Numbered from the stretch's first letter, positions 50,872 through 63,535 are shown. The stretch is DNA of 64,000 nucleotides from Lineus longissimus (GCF_910592395.1 NC_088324.1:8644953-8708952), one strand, 5' to 3'. The notes: generated by a model from the letters alone, not told the origin. Program-made: numbers and translations.

Positions 50872-51290
50872 TACGTTAGAAGCCGTACATCACATAGTGT
50901 GGATATTTCGGTACAGATTGATATGTCTAGATGAGGATTGGACACACTAGATTATGATTTAGAAGCCGTACTATCACATAGTGTGGATATTTCTGTACAG
51001 ATTGATATGTCTAGATGAGGATTGGACACACTAGATTATGATTTAGAAGCCGTACTATCACATAGTGTGGATATTTCTGTACAGATTGATATGTCTCGAT
51101 GAGGATTGGACACACTAGATTATGATTTAGAAGCCGTACTATCACATAGTGTGGATATTTCTGTACAGATTTATATGTCTAGATGAGGATTGGACACACT
51201 AGATTATGATTTAGAAGGCGTACATCACACAGTTTGGACATCTATGTACAAAATGATATATCTCAATGAGGATTATATGAAAAAGTCTTC
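50872..51290 (+). repeat. Minisatellite, 84-bp unit, ~5 copies
   Basis: The block TTAGAAGCCGTACTATCACA begins units at about 50877, 50959, 51043, 51127 and 51211 (spacing 82-84 bases). The three middle copies are nearly identical; the outer two are diverged. Each unit also contains GATATGTCTAGATGAGGATT. Such uniformity inside and decay at the edges fits recent local expansion. Confidence 0.9.
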
Positions 51291-51969
51291 ACACAAGTTA
51301 CGCAATATTCATAATGCACTCTTGTGCGCCAGTGTAAAGTTCCTTACGGCCTTACTTCGCTTCTCTAGTTAAATAATTAAGCAACATACTAATTCCCTTC
51401 TGATGTGAACTGTGATTGAATACGATATTCTTTCCTCACTGTCGCCCTGGAGGGTCAATTTCTGTGGTGCTGAGCGGGGGTTTCCGTTGTTCTGAAATAA
51501 CCAATGTGACTCACTGTGACACGCATTGGATACGGACATCTTGGGGGTCTGCGCAGAATTGTTTTCTACGAAATCAAGAGACGTGTGGATACGTCGTGGC
51601 ATGATATTCTTTAAAGGATATATGTTACGAAATCTCTATAATTTGTAAGTATCTCTAGTCAATACATTGAGAGTTCGCGCATGTTATATTCTTGAAAGCA
51701 GTGTACATTTTTGGCATTGCTAACTAAACTTGCATGAGGGATACAATACATTTGATGGCTTTGACTCCAAGGATGTAGATTACGTAACATTTGTATTTTA
51801 CGGGCATCTCAATAAAACTTAAACGTGACGGATATTTGTTGTTGATATCATAGGAATTGGAAAACACTATTCTCGTATATTCTGCTGTGCAGGATACTGT
51901 TCCTCGTTTATTCGACTTTGAAAAATTGGAACATTATTTTGGGATATTTTGTGGTATTGATTCTGAACT

Positions 51970-52214
51970 ATGGATCGGATTCGTGACCGACTGAGCCTCC
52001 CACGGCCCAAGTCGATGCAAGAGTCGAGGACAGGCCTGGAGTCCATGATCAAGGAGTCGATGTTCCTGGGCGTCCTGCCCATGGCCGGGATCGATTCGGA
52101 TGGGGGTAGTTATGGCAGCGCGTCCCCGATCTCCCCAAGGTCACCAAGGTCGCCGAGGTTCTTCCGCAAGAATAGCAGCTGCTCTGGAGTTCTGCTCGAC
52201 GAGGACGATAGCGA
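51970..52214 (+). CDS. First coding exon of an unidentified Ser-Pro-rich protein (partial)
   Basis: From ATG at 51970 an open frame of 81 codons plus two bases ends at a strong donor, GTGAGT (52215-52220). A CAG acceptor-like site after a T-rich tract lies at about 51890-51892, so the exon may start there with an untranslated leader. The peptide has a basic start (MDRIRDRLSLPRPKS), a hydrophobic middle (SMFLGVLPMAGI, 30-41), a Ser-Pro/Arg block SPISPRSPRSPRFFRK (52-67) suited to proline-directed phosphorylation, and an acidic end (LLDEDDS). Its GC content and codon pattern stand out sharply from the AT-rich flanks. I do not recognise the family, and no following exon could be identified in the remaining ~12 kb. 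Confidence 0.65.
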
Positions 52215-52848
52215 GTGAGTAGATGTTTATTTTTCTATCAATAGGCAGGTTACGCAGCCAATAGAACGATGAACGTCTACCAGTCGTGTCATCAGGTTCA
52301 CTGCGATTTCATTTACGCAACGGTCTAAAATTGGCTTTAGTACTTAAAGGGGGACTATAGGCAGGAGCAGGTACTGCCATTACGCTTATTAGTTGTTTTT
52401 GCGGCTAACACTGATCACCGGAAAGGGTTGATTAGAAGCCAATTTTGTAAGTGCTGTAAGGAGGGTGGCCAGCCGGAATAGCGGAAAAAACGTATAAAGA
52501 TGTTGTATTCTCTCCTAGGCAATCATCTGTCGGCACAGTATCGTATATTTAGTGGATATATCGTTTTTTGTGCGGGTATACCACATCTATATGTTATAGA
52601 GTACATGTACGTTGATGTTATTCGACGTTACCTAACATACCTACTGATGCCATGGACGTTAGTTCGTGCTGTCCCTGCCTAAATGGTCATTGACAAAATT
52701 AATGTTGACGATAGGCGACATAAATGGCGCCCCTCCGATAATGACCGCACCTACAATAATGACCCAATGCTTGAAAGGAGCACGATGGTACCAAGCGCAG
52801 CAGGCCTTTACACCATCAAGCCTTCATGACGACTGGACCAGTTCATAA

Positions 52849-53299
52849 AGCCCGCAGCACACTAGCCGCCAACTTCGGCGTTCACTGGCGTTTTTTGCCG
52901 CAAGAGTCCTGAACGCCTGAAAAATCCCTAGTCTGCTACAAACGGCGTCGGCGAACGCGACTTGCCGCCACTTGCCGCCACTTGCCGCAACTAAACGCCA
53001 AATATCTAACATGTTTGATTTTTGACGCGGGTCGCCGCGTTTGAACGCAAGAAGAAGCCAGGTGTGCTACGGATTGCCGCCTGAATTGGCGTCGGCGGCG
53101 AGGCTATGGCCAATCAGTATGCGTCTTGATGTCACATGATTTCAAAATGGCAGCCTAAAGTTGCGGAAAAGACGCTACTGGACGCCGATTCTGGGCAGGT
53201 GTGCTCTGACCGGGATCCACTGGCCGCCAACTTCGGCGTCGAGAGGCCTCAGCTGAACGCTTCTTGTCGCCAAAGTTGGCGGCTAGTGTGCTGCGGGCT
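52849..53299. mobile_element. 451-bp Harbinger-type MITE with TAA target duplication
   Basis: The ends are inverted: AGCCCGCAGCACACTAGCCG continuing into CCAACTT at both edges (27 bases identical, then one mismatch and GGCG). Both sides are flanked by TAA (52846-52848 and 53300-53302), the preferred 3-bp target of PIF/Harbinger elements. The interior has the tandem run TTGCCGCCAC and TCAAAATGGCAGCCT, a 15-mer identical to the start of the MADF frame in the element at 35758-36529. That links both insertions to one superfamily. Confidence 0.82.
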
Positions 53300-53552
53300 T
53301 AAGATATGTATTTGCTATAGTTTAGGCCTATCGACCACAATTTAAGCTGTTTCGTTGGGGTCGATGCATCAAGATTCTGAATCTCCGGGAACTGCCGACT
53401 TGCAGCCATGTTTCGAAGTAGCTACTGTCCGCCTCGACACGTTAAAATAGGGATTCCAATACGCGAATTACGGGCGACATGGCCGTTTCGGACTCGTGGC
53501 GACCATAGTCAGTCAATACCCGTAGCGATGGATCCCCGGTAGATAAACATTT

Positions 53553-53778
53553 CGAAGGTCGTGATTTCCTTTCACCAATCGTGTTGTCAATAACAGACGC
53601 CGTGGTCAATTATTAGCCGTGTTGGTGTAACAGGAAATATATTCCCTTTGGAAAATAAGTCTACCCCAATATTGCTGATTGAGGAGGGTGAAGGTCGAAG
53701 GTCGGGATTTCTTATTGCCAATAACGCACTCAGTGGCCAATTATCAGGCGCCGATATTAACCGTTGGTTTATCGGGAT
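53553..53778 (+). repeat. Two-copy diverged tandem duplication, ~143-bp spacing
   Basis: CGAAGGTCGTGATTTC...GTCAATAACAGACGC.GTGGTCAATTATTAG (53553-53633) is echoed by CGAAGGTCGGGATTTCTTA...CCAATAACGCACTCAGTGGCCAATTATCAG (53696-53778). Confidence 0.6.
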
Positions 53779-54720
53779 GTTAGTTCAAGGTATCCGTAAT
53801 GATCGTCAATGACCATTGAGGCAATTAGATGAAAGGGGTCTCAGTGATTGGGTAAAATCTCATGATATGCCAGAAGTCATTGGACCTGTATCTGCACGCA
53901 CCGCGCGAACTGGAAGTACCGTAAGGGTGGTGCGACATGCACAAACCTTTCCGCTTGTTTCATCATTGGAAAATTTGCAAAAGGTTAGTAATACAAGACT
54001 GTACAAGGAGAAAAACATGTGACACAAATATGGAACTGTTCAATTCAACAAATACTGTGGTGTTTTTTTATAGTCATCTTGGTCTTGGTCTTTCCCTGCG
54101 ATAAACAGCAATCTAAAATTTGGCCTCAACTCTCAATTTACGTCGTTGTCTATTCTGGAGACTACAAACACTCCGGTGAAGCCGGATTGAGTACTGCTGA
54201 CGGGCCAATACGCATGAAGAATTGAGCGCTAATCAAGGATTAGCTCTGATACATGTAAGCAAGGATGCGAGGAATGATTACCTCGTCCGTAGTTGATATC
54301 AGACTTACACTTAAAACGTTGACTTTTAATTTAGTCAGTGAAAAAAAGACTAGCACTGGTAGCATCCGAGCGGGCAGTTACCCAATTATCCTTAAGTCTT
54401 AGTCCGATTCTCTGGAGCAAAGATCACTCCAAATGAAATCACCTGCCCCAGCCTTCTTAGTGTCCCTAAAGCAAAGTTGATTCGGTATATGTGATCTAAT
54501 TTACCAAGTGGCATCTGTGACTTGGACAACGGGGACGTGCTGCGACCTTATACAATTATCTTGCTACCAAGGGATATAGAAATAAGATCTCTCACACTAC
54601 TCTTGCCGGATATACCATCCGTAAGGTGAGAAAGAAATAATCAGCGTCCCTGCTACTTGAGACCAGCTACTTGCCGTTCGTCTTTGCAATTTCGAAGTAT
54701 CACCCAATTTGTTTAGCTTC

Positions 54721-55110
54721 TTGACAGATGTATGGATCTCAGTTGGCTAAATGTATGGAAAACAAGGCACGTCTTGACTGGTAAGCTGAGAAATGAATCA
54801 ACAGTTTTCTTGTTATCTTTGATCAGCCTTTCTCTATATTCACATTTGAGTCCAATTTTACTTGCCTCCGGGTAATGGAAATCCCTACGGGCATTGTAGT
54901 ATGGAAAACGATCTCTTTCCTCACTTGTAAGATGAAAAGTCTTCTTGTTACACAAGGCCAGCCTTTACCTTAACAATATCCGAATTTCATCCAATCCTAC
55001 CGCTTTATAGATGTATGGATGTCTTGGGTAAATGTGATGTATGGTCAACGAGCCCTTCTGACTGGTAATGTGAGAAAAAACCAGTAGTCTTTCTGTTACT
55101 TTTGACCAGC
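54721..55110 (+). repeat. Three diverged tandem repeats, ~140-150-bp spacing
   Basis: Segments at about 54721-54845, 54893-54960 and 55010-55110 share ATGTATGGAT.TC, TATGGAAAAC/TATGGTCAAC, TGACTGGTAA.(C/G)TGAGAAA, and CTTGTTAC/TTCTGTTACTTTTGA(C/T)CAGC. The similarity explains the matching short minus-strand frames there, which are not convincing genes. Confidence 0.5.
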
Positions 55111-55319
55111 AACCTGCCCTTGGCCTTTGCCGTATTCAGGAATGGAATACAGTGTGAGCGCTCTGGTGACCTGCGACCTGGCGTTAGCCGTCTTCTTGCT
55201 TCTTTCAACAAACCGAACAATAGTTCGGAACTTGGCCGATATCGTGGTTCCTCGTCCCTAGAACGAAACAGACATTGGTGCCAAGTTCAGAGCCACTCTC
55301 AAGGCAATAGGTCATGATG

Positions 55320-57200
55320 GAGGAAACATAACCTGTGGAGTGGCCAGTCTCGTTGGGAATTTAATGTCATATTTCTATATACTATCACGTCCCCGTCCCA
55401 CCCACGTGAAGTTAATAAAACAGGGATTCGCCTCGATAAATCATATTATCGTATCTATATAAGTGCGAGAGACGGGGAATGATGCTAAGCCAATCCTTTT
55501 ATTGGACGTATCAAGTGAGTTGACATAACGTGGTTAAGGTGACGGCCGGGGAGATCTCTTATGTGTGGTGTTCCGGTGACGGATATTTGACTTCGATTAA
55601 CGTCAACTGCCGCCTACGCGTAGTCGAACCGGTTCAGTTCCTCGAACGTTTAAGTAGCCCCCTTGGAGTAAATGACTTATGACAGCAGGCACAGTGTGTC
55701 AGAAATACTTACTTAGGCTCTTCATCCCTTGTGCGACATAAGGCCATAACACTCCCCTCCATTGTTTGTGGTCCTTGACTGCACATTGCCCCTCATCCCA
55801 CGTCAGCCTCATCTGTTTTTGTCAAATTTAGCCCGTGTATCAGAGATGCTTGAATATTGCAAAGAAATTAAAAGGACCATTTGAAACACACTTTTGTGCA
55901 CAAAACCTCACAAATATGTTATTTTCGTGAATTAAGATGAACGGTCACTGTCGTCCTTAGTGAATTTCAATTCGCTTTTTACGCAGCAGTGAAATGCTAA
56001 GTTTGCACTATTTTCCCTTTGTTGTATCCTACAAGGTTCACCTGGTACATCTGTGTCGAGGCTTAAAGCATAGACGGAACCTAAGGCCTCAACCAATTAT
56101 CTCCATACATATTTAATAACTTTCTCTTATCATCTAATGTTGCACTTCCTCTCCTTCGGCAAGATTTTGGTGCAAAAATGTCGATAAATATTTAGTTGAG
56201 AGATATAGTACAGTTCGTAAAGAGCAGAACTTCTTCTTTACCTTTACGCACTGATTTAGAGACAGGTTTCGGAGCCTTTATGAAAAGCTTCGATTGGCGT
56301 AGTAAGCAGTACGTATATCGTGTTTCTACGACCTTTTTTATAATCTTCTCCTTTTACCAACTAAGCATACATGTAGAAGATGATTTACGAGTGTCGCATC
56401 AATAGCTCAGTACTCAATGACTCGACAGACCTTCTAAATTGGTGAGATATCGGCTATAGTGAACAATGGTATCACTAGAGTAGAAAAAATGAACTGCACA
56501 CCAAAGCCATCCTGGGAACACGCTTCTTTTACTCCTAAGTCATATAAGATATATACAATATCGACAAGCGGAGAATGTTGAGAACCACTGGTTTTGCTGG
56601 GATGACCAAAACCTTGGCATTCCTTAGATCAGGAGTCCTTGTCCTTTAAATCTATTTGGCTTATGCGAAACGCCATGCTGGCCCAGGGCTGAGCATATTT
56701 CTCGATAAAAGTAGTTTGCAACTACTTCGCTAAATAAAGAAGGCCGGGTATATTTGGCAAGCCGCTCGCCGAACTGGCGATATTTTTTGCCCTGGTTGGA
56801 GAGCCACTAGCCGAATAGCACTGAAAATCAACAAAATAGTCACTTCCAATAAAGAAAAGGTATTTATCGTGTAGACGGGCTCTAAAATTCTCCGATAATC
56901 TTGTACCTAGGCATGTTTTCATTGTACCCCATGAACATTGCTGAATAATCGTTTTCTTCCACGCCGTTTTAGAGCATGAAAAACCAATAGCACATTGAAT
57001 TTTCTACCTTGTTCGGGAGAATTTGCAATCAATTGATGCACTGATTTGAAGAAAATCATTGGCAGTTTAAGATCCCATCTAACAGAAATTAATGTGCTTT
57101 CCAAGAGTGCGGAGTCATAGTTGGACAACTTCAAAAAATGATCGCCGGCCAGCGAATGATTGTTGGAATCGGTTCAAAACTGATAGCTTTTAAAACCGTA
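55320..57200. other. No gene recognised
   Basis: Intergenic DNA without supported exons or elements. Confidence 0.5.
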
Positions 57201-57233
57201 TTAGAGTAGGTGTCTGCGTGTGTTTCTGTACGG

Positions 57234-57247
57234 TGGGGGGGGGGGGG
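57234..57247 (+). repeat. Poly-G tract
   Basis: An uninterrupted run of about 14 G follows CTGTACGGT. Possible G-quadruplex or assembly-sensitive site. Confidence 0.8.
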
Positions 57248-57249
57248 CA

Positions 57250-58350
57250 GTAAAGCACCAGGGACGTTTAAAAAACGTTTTCGTCATGCAGATATTGATA
57301 GGAAAAGTTGTTTTCTGTCCTACCAAATAACCTTTTGCCCCCTCCGCCGAAACCCCGAAAAAAAGTTAACGACTGTCCTGTTTGTTCATAACTCTTTCTC
57401 ATGTTGCTAATAATATATTTCTCAACAACGTCTTGTCAAAATTAAAGTAATGACTGCCCTTTTGAATAATGCAGATATAAATACCTCCACTAGAAGAAGG
57501 GATACGAGATCAGAAAGTGAGACCTAATCATGCTTTTAAGGTAATAAGCATGTTCGTGAGAAAGGTCGTGTTTACGACAGTGTCATCAGACTTAGTTCAA
57601 AGATGTTAACCGTACACCAGGGTGTCTTCCGCCTAACGAAGTGCATTTCAAATTTGGAAACCAAGGCTCATTCCGTGAGGTCAAGGTCATTCCGTGATCA
57701 TGTCAGACAGACTAATAGCTATTGCCGCTCCTTTTACACGTGCAAGCCACAAAGCGTTCGTTTTTGAAACCCCTTTTACGTCACAACTAGGGCATGTGGC
57801 GATTAGCCGAAGTAACCCAATCGCCAAGCGGGTTATTCTGGGAATGACCACCGCACATTAACGTAGGTGACCGATCTCAACCATACATGCCACCAAAGAG
57901 CTCTGATCGTAAACCTGTTTCAGTCGTTCCAAACCGCTCTAATGTCGACTTAGTCTGCCTTGCTACCACTCACCGCAAACGGAAACGCTACAGTCAATTT
58001 GTCTTTCGATGCCATCGATATTTCAATTTGCTCTCCATTCTTGAGGAATGTCTACCGTGGTTGATCGATGGCATCAATTGAATACAGTTTAGTGATTAGC
58101 CTGATTTAACTGGAAGATTACACTCCAGCGCGCAACCGTTAAATCGATATAAAATTCATTGCTATTTCTGCCTTGGTGTAATAAAATTGGAAGAAGTTTA
58201 ATTTTGTTGATTGGCTATTTGTTGGGAGTGGTGGAAGCATTTGCTTTGGGGTTATCGATTTGTGGCTGGTAATGACGTTATAGACTCGTGCGTTCTTGCC
58301 GATATATCCATGTGCTAAGTCGATCCAGTTTCGAGCTCAGTCGAGATATC
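57250..58350. other. No gene recognised
   Basis: Intergenic. A 64-codon frame at 57887-58081 has no splice context or known motif. Confidence 0.45.
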
Positions 58351-58351
58351 A

Positions 58352-58396
58352 GTAGGGAGTTTTCGCAAAGCCTCGGAAACGCCAACGTGAATGCCT
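58352..58396 (+). repeat. Dispersed repeat end shared with 22482-22600
   Basis: TAGGGAGTTTTCGCAAAGCC, then CGGAAACGCCAACGTGAATGCC, matches the ends of the small inverted-repeat element at 22482-22600. The opposite end was not found, so this is a solo or decayed copy. Confidence 0.6.
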
Positions 58397-58399
58397 ATT

Positions 58400-61300
58400 C
58401 CAACTGAACGACCTACCGATAGAAGTGTCGAACAATACTCTATTAGAATTAAAGGTTCGTCTATAATGAGCTTTTGATTTTCGGTAAAATGAAAAAAAAC
58501 TAAAATTCTTTGACATTCTGAAAAAACCTCTACGGGTGTATGTCCCTTCGACTTGTCAGCTCTGGAGACTACCATTAATGTAAAATAAAAAGTGGCCCCT
58601 CCCCGCCCCTATTTTGAGAATAGGTTCAACCGAACGGGAAACAGCTCTTTATTTTGGCATGGTCTAACAGAAACCAGGTTCGCCGTTACGAACTCATCGC
58701 AATAACAATATCATATAACTAGACAGCCACAAGCGCCTTGTCGGGAAAACGGCGTTTTATGACCATTTCCCCCATCACCGGGCCGTAATCGACCGATTAG
58801 CCTTCTTACTCCGCTTGAACATGCCCCGGAGTAATCAAAGGTAATTTGCTAATCTTGGCGTTATTGGGCTTGCTATACCATGGACCTTCGGGCCCTTACA
58901 GGCTAGCAATTATTGTATTGCGTTTCAAACAAGGGAGGACTGTTTGGTCAAATAGTTCATCTGCCTTACCGTTGGCGTAGTACAGATTTTTTATTGTGAC
59001 CAGACACAAACTGATAATTGAATTATTAACCGGAAGATGTGGCGCTAATTTATTTGCTCTTTAATGGCGTGAACCGCCCATGGTGATCGCATCCAGAGTC
59101 CCGCACAAAACTAAAAAAACATATTTTGTGCATAAACGAATCTTAACTTAATCATGACATTCGTATTATAAAGGCCTACGTGTTTCGTTAAATATTTGAT
59201 ATTTGAAATTGAATGTGAAATTGCATTGTGTAAATGCCGTTGTATAGACAGATATACAAATACATGTACATACTTTGAACACCAAGTTTCAGCTAATCCG
59301 TATGCATGATAACTGCACTACGGCATTGTGTATAACTGCATTTCTATTTTCTTGGACCACCCGTAATTACGAACGGCACACGCGTTTAAAAAAAGGACTT
59401 CTAGATATGCGTTCGTCGTACATCCGGTTATTCTTAGACAACCATCTTATAGATCCCTGTCATAAAACCAACTTTAATCCCTTCCTTAGAGTGACATATG
59501 CTTTAAATCCAATATAAAATTTTATTTTAATGGCTTGGCGTTTCCATGACGATGTGGAGTTTTTCGCTATAATTGACATGATTGTGGTATTTATTCCTAA
59601 GTAATTGTATTCATCTGACGTATGTATCAAGCGACAACATAGAGCAAGTAAAGAGGACAATTACTTTTATAAATAGGTTGTTATTGTCATATTTATTATT
59701 GAAATAAACATTTCAAATGGTATTCCACATCTTAGAATGCTCCATTGTGTTCGGTGATAAACACTGCCTGACTTAATGCAAATCACATGATTTTTTGCTG
59801 TCGGTACCCAGCATGTCTAACATATATTGACAGGGCTGAATGGTGAAAAAAAGGGATGAATTGATTCAAAAATTTGAAAGCACTTGAATAGAACAGAGAA
59901 CTAGTATCTTTCTAAAGAAACAGTACTTTTCGTGTAGGGCTTCTACTAGCAGTGTATATTACTACTTCTTCTAATAAACAAAGGACAAAAAGCGAAGTTC
60001 TTGAGTCGCTCTCTGCGATAACGAGTGTATTTTCTTCCGTGTGCTTGAAAATACAATGAACTTGAGTGTTACATCAAACCCTTTGAACAAAACGGAAAAT
60101 CATCATCTAAGAAAGAATGTCTTTTCTGTTCTTCGTAGTCACGGCTGTACTGAAGTTCAAAGCTTTGCTGGTGATTTTCTGATAAGGAAGAACTCATTTC
60201 CAACCACGTCTCGACCACTGCGATAACAATCACCACGGGAGTGTGAACAGAACAATGCTCTGGTTTCTTCACTTTTATTACAAAAGAATACCCTTTGTTT
60301 TGAATTGTTGAGAAGCCCCATGCCTTTGCCTGGAGAACAAAGCCCGATTACATCAAGCGAAGACTCAAGGGCGCTATCAAATCGCACATCTCAGACATTG
60401 GGAGTGGAGACAATCAAACCAGTATCTTTCAATATTGAAAGACTCTGATCAAACAAAGCAAGTGGCTTTCATACCAGGGTAGGAAAAGTTAAGTGGCGGT
60501 GCGCGACCCATTTAGGGAAGCTCAATGCCGTTGCCACTTTCCCGTTACTAGATCAGAGTGATAGTGTGACTTTAATTATTGCACAAGCAAGAAAAAGAGA
60601 CCTTGGAAATCTTATCCTTTTGATATTTGGATGAACCTTGTAGCAGCAAAGAGCCTTAATATAAACACGTTTTACGTTGGCTGATGGAATCCATCTAAAA
60701 CATGCAAAATTCAACTTCTATTTGAACAATTTTGTGCATATCAAACTCGCATTTTATTTCTATTTTCCGGAGCCACCACGGCGTATAACCCTTCAATGTC
60801 TCAACGGAAGGTGTCCACGTTTCTTTTGGAGTGGTCTCCCAAAGAAACGTGGTTATGACTAGAGCTTAACTGATTTAAGCGCTTCCAATCTTGACTCTCA
60901 TAAAACATCTATGTCGAGGGCAGCATGGCGCCTAAAGCCAATTACTGGACCCGTTCCCTTGTTAATTTCTTTTTAGAAATTGTTGAGTGTTATGTGTTTT
61001 TCGTGTTAAATGTCTGCTCGCTCTTGTGCTAACAAAAGCACATGATCTATTACTTCCGAAACTTCTCTGACCCTTGATTATATCATTAACGAAGATGATG
61101 AACGTTCGAAAAGTCGCCCATTTGCGGTCCCTGTCAAGGAGGAAAATTTACCAAATTATTATTGCGAAAGGATATACAATGTACATGTATAATTGGGCGC
61201 AGATTGAGTGCTTTACATCCGTGATTGAACCATCTGGTTTTTGAGATCCGGAAATGAAAAATCACTCAGAATTTTTAAGTTTGTTGTAAAAAACCTCTAT

Positions 61301-62490
61301 AACGAAGCTTAAAAACCTTTACTTCTTAGAGTGTAGCATACTTTACGATATCTTCTTTGACGTCATATTATCTCGTCTTGATTCAGGAGCGAAATCTTCG
61401 TTCCAAAGTGAGCGTTTTTCTCACAAGAAGCACATCAAATAGAAAGTGATTTCCCATCTTCAAACGATATTTGTTGCCTTTTTCTTGGAGGAATCCGATC
61501 GGCGACTAAAAATAGCTTCAGGATTCTTCTGAATTGTGTTGCTGGCGCACTGAAAAGACTCGAGAAAATTCTCAGCGCGAAAGCTAGACAAAGAGAGAAG
61601 CTATGCAATCAGTTTTTCCTCTATATAAGCTTTCCCAGCCAACACGCTGTGGAAGATGTCCTGCTGACGTAGATGGGAGGTTCCACTTTAAAAGACATGC
61701 AATTACGCGAGTTTTCTAGTTCCCAAAAGTTTGTACTCACGCTCTTTTTTCCTTTAGCGGGCAGGCAACATTTCTAAAGTACATAAACTGAGCGGTGTAT
61801 CTGAAAGATCACCAGGGCCGTCTTGATAACACCGACCCCCATGTAACACGTTACGTGGGGCGACCCCAAATGAAACACGTTTGTTGATGATGGGCCTAAG
61901 TCAGTAAGCGAAAATAAACGCAATGTAGTTCTCTTCTGCATCATTTTCTTAACATGTAGAGCACCCGCAACGAGCCCATTATGGTCCAATAGTCTCCCGC
62001 ACATTGTCTGTTGCTGCAACCAAGCTAATCACACAAACCACTAGAGAGAATACAGCCTCTGGTCTAGCATAATCAGAAATGCAGATTGGACGGTGATTGA
62101 AGAGGAAGTGCAAAAATAACCAATAATAACCGCAGTGATGGAGAGAACAGACTGCATAGAATGGGGTACTGTACCAGAGTTCTACGTCTTATGATTAGTT
62201 GGTCATGTACATCTAGGTTGCTTCTTTCGCGCTGTAGGTATTTCTTTTTTATGTATTTAGATCAAATGATAATGCGTACGTCAGCGCCATTTGACTGAAC
62301 AAGATACCTGGGCGACTCATCCTCGGAACCTATCTCAAAGTTTTGAGTGGCCTCTCACCAGCACCTGTTGATGGCGTTTCCTCAAACAGAGTGACTTGGT
62401 TTTATCAGAACGTATGTCATGTCCAGCTTTCTCTCGCTGTGGTGCGTATAGCTCAAAATGCTCAGAATGGCTCGTGATTCTGGGCTTGTG
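58400..62490. other. Mostly gene-free; one 12-bp perfect hairpin
   Basis: No exons were supported. At 60815-60852 CCACGTTTCTTT is followed after 14 bases by AAAGAAACGTGG, with weaker outer pairing (ATAACC/GGTTAT), forming an isolated hairpin of unknown role. Confidence 0.5.
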
Positions 62491-62498
62491 ATCCCCGT

Positions 62499-62673
62499 AT
62501 AGCACAATTCTCGATATACTTAGCAAACCATTTTTAAAATGCGTTGGCCGCAGGTGGACAAGTAAAGGGCCACATCGAAACAGAGGAAAGAGGTGATTGG
62601 GGCTCGGTCTGCAGCCATATAGCTTAGATACACTTGGCACACCATTAAAATGATGTTTTGGCCGCAGGTGGAC
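62499..62673 (+). repeat. Two-copy tandem duplication, ~118-bp spacing
   Basis: TATACTTAGCAAACCATTTT...GCGTTGGCCGCAGGTGGACAAGTAAA (62517-62567) is repeated as TACACTTGGCACACCATTAA...TGTTTTGGCCGCAGGTGGACAAATAAA (to 62673). Confidence 0.7.
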
Positions 62674-63392
62674 AAATAAAATTAGTGATTCAGCTTGTAG
62701 ATGTATTGTAGCTTGCCCTTCAGGTTGACTCCCGGATTGACTGCTTAATTTTTCATTCCTCATATCATCCGCACGCTGGACTTACGTACGCTGTCAGACG
62801 GAGACCAAGATCCTTTATACGGGTGTTCCGGTCATTGACGCAGGTGGAATAGTTTCAATATAAAAACGTTCGTCACTTGAATAAAATCGAATACATCACT
62901 AGGAAAGTGTACCTCTCAAGTTATATCGCTGCGCAATTTACCATTTCCTTTAAAGAGCTATTTTGTTGTATTGGCGAATCAGGGGCCCTCCATCCTGCTT
63001 CACCGGTGAAGTCATCAGATCCAATCACAAGGAAGCATTTGTGGTAACTTCTGCCGTAGTAAAGACAACGAATATGGGAGCAGACAGACCCACTTAACTT
63101 CCCGCCTGGTTCTGACATGTGCATATACGCGTACGTGGCTCAGGCGTTCAATGGGATTTCATTAAGAGGGCGGTGATAGATGAATTGGTTACATATGTCC
63201 GATAATGGATACTTACCTTAATCAGAAGCAATTGATTAAGAAATCCTGTTACCAGCTGTTAGGAGATGTCTTGATCACAACATTCTGCTGGACAGGCACT
63301 CCGACTATCTATGGGTGAATACTCTACGAAAACATGCCATCTTTCTTAAAATGGCCAAGTGGTCAGCAAGCCACAGGGTGTTTAAGGAATGT

Positions 63393-63535
63393 TGGAGTGG
63401 CGCAGTGGAAGCTTTGTGCACGTGTCACCTTTAAGGACCCGCGCGGTTTCGAGTCCCGTCACGATAGAGAGGGCGACTGTCTTCGACGTCTTAGATTTCC
63501 TGCTGGCTATCCGGTTTCATCGTACCTTACATAAC
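63393..63535 (+). repeat. tRNA-derived SINE
   Basis: GGAGTGGCGCAGTGG contains a good pol III A box, and CGGTTTCGAGTCCCG about 47 bases on is a good B box. A non-tRNA body (GAGAGGGCGACTGTC...TTTCCTGCTGGC) follows. The anticodon region does not fold as a tRNA, so this is a SINE rather than a tRNA gene. The tail and target duplication were not delimited. Confidence 0.65.

Noticed and set aside
57887-58081. 64-codon frame MPPKSSDRKPVSVVP...
   Set aside because: No acceptor/donor context, and the peptide matches no family I know.
63393-63465. Functional tRNA gene
   Set aside because: Good A and B boxes but no anticodon arm. A SINE body follows.
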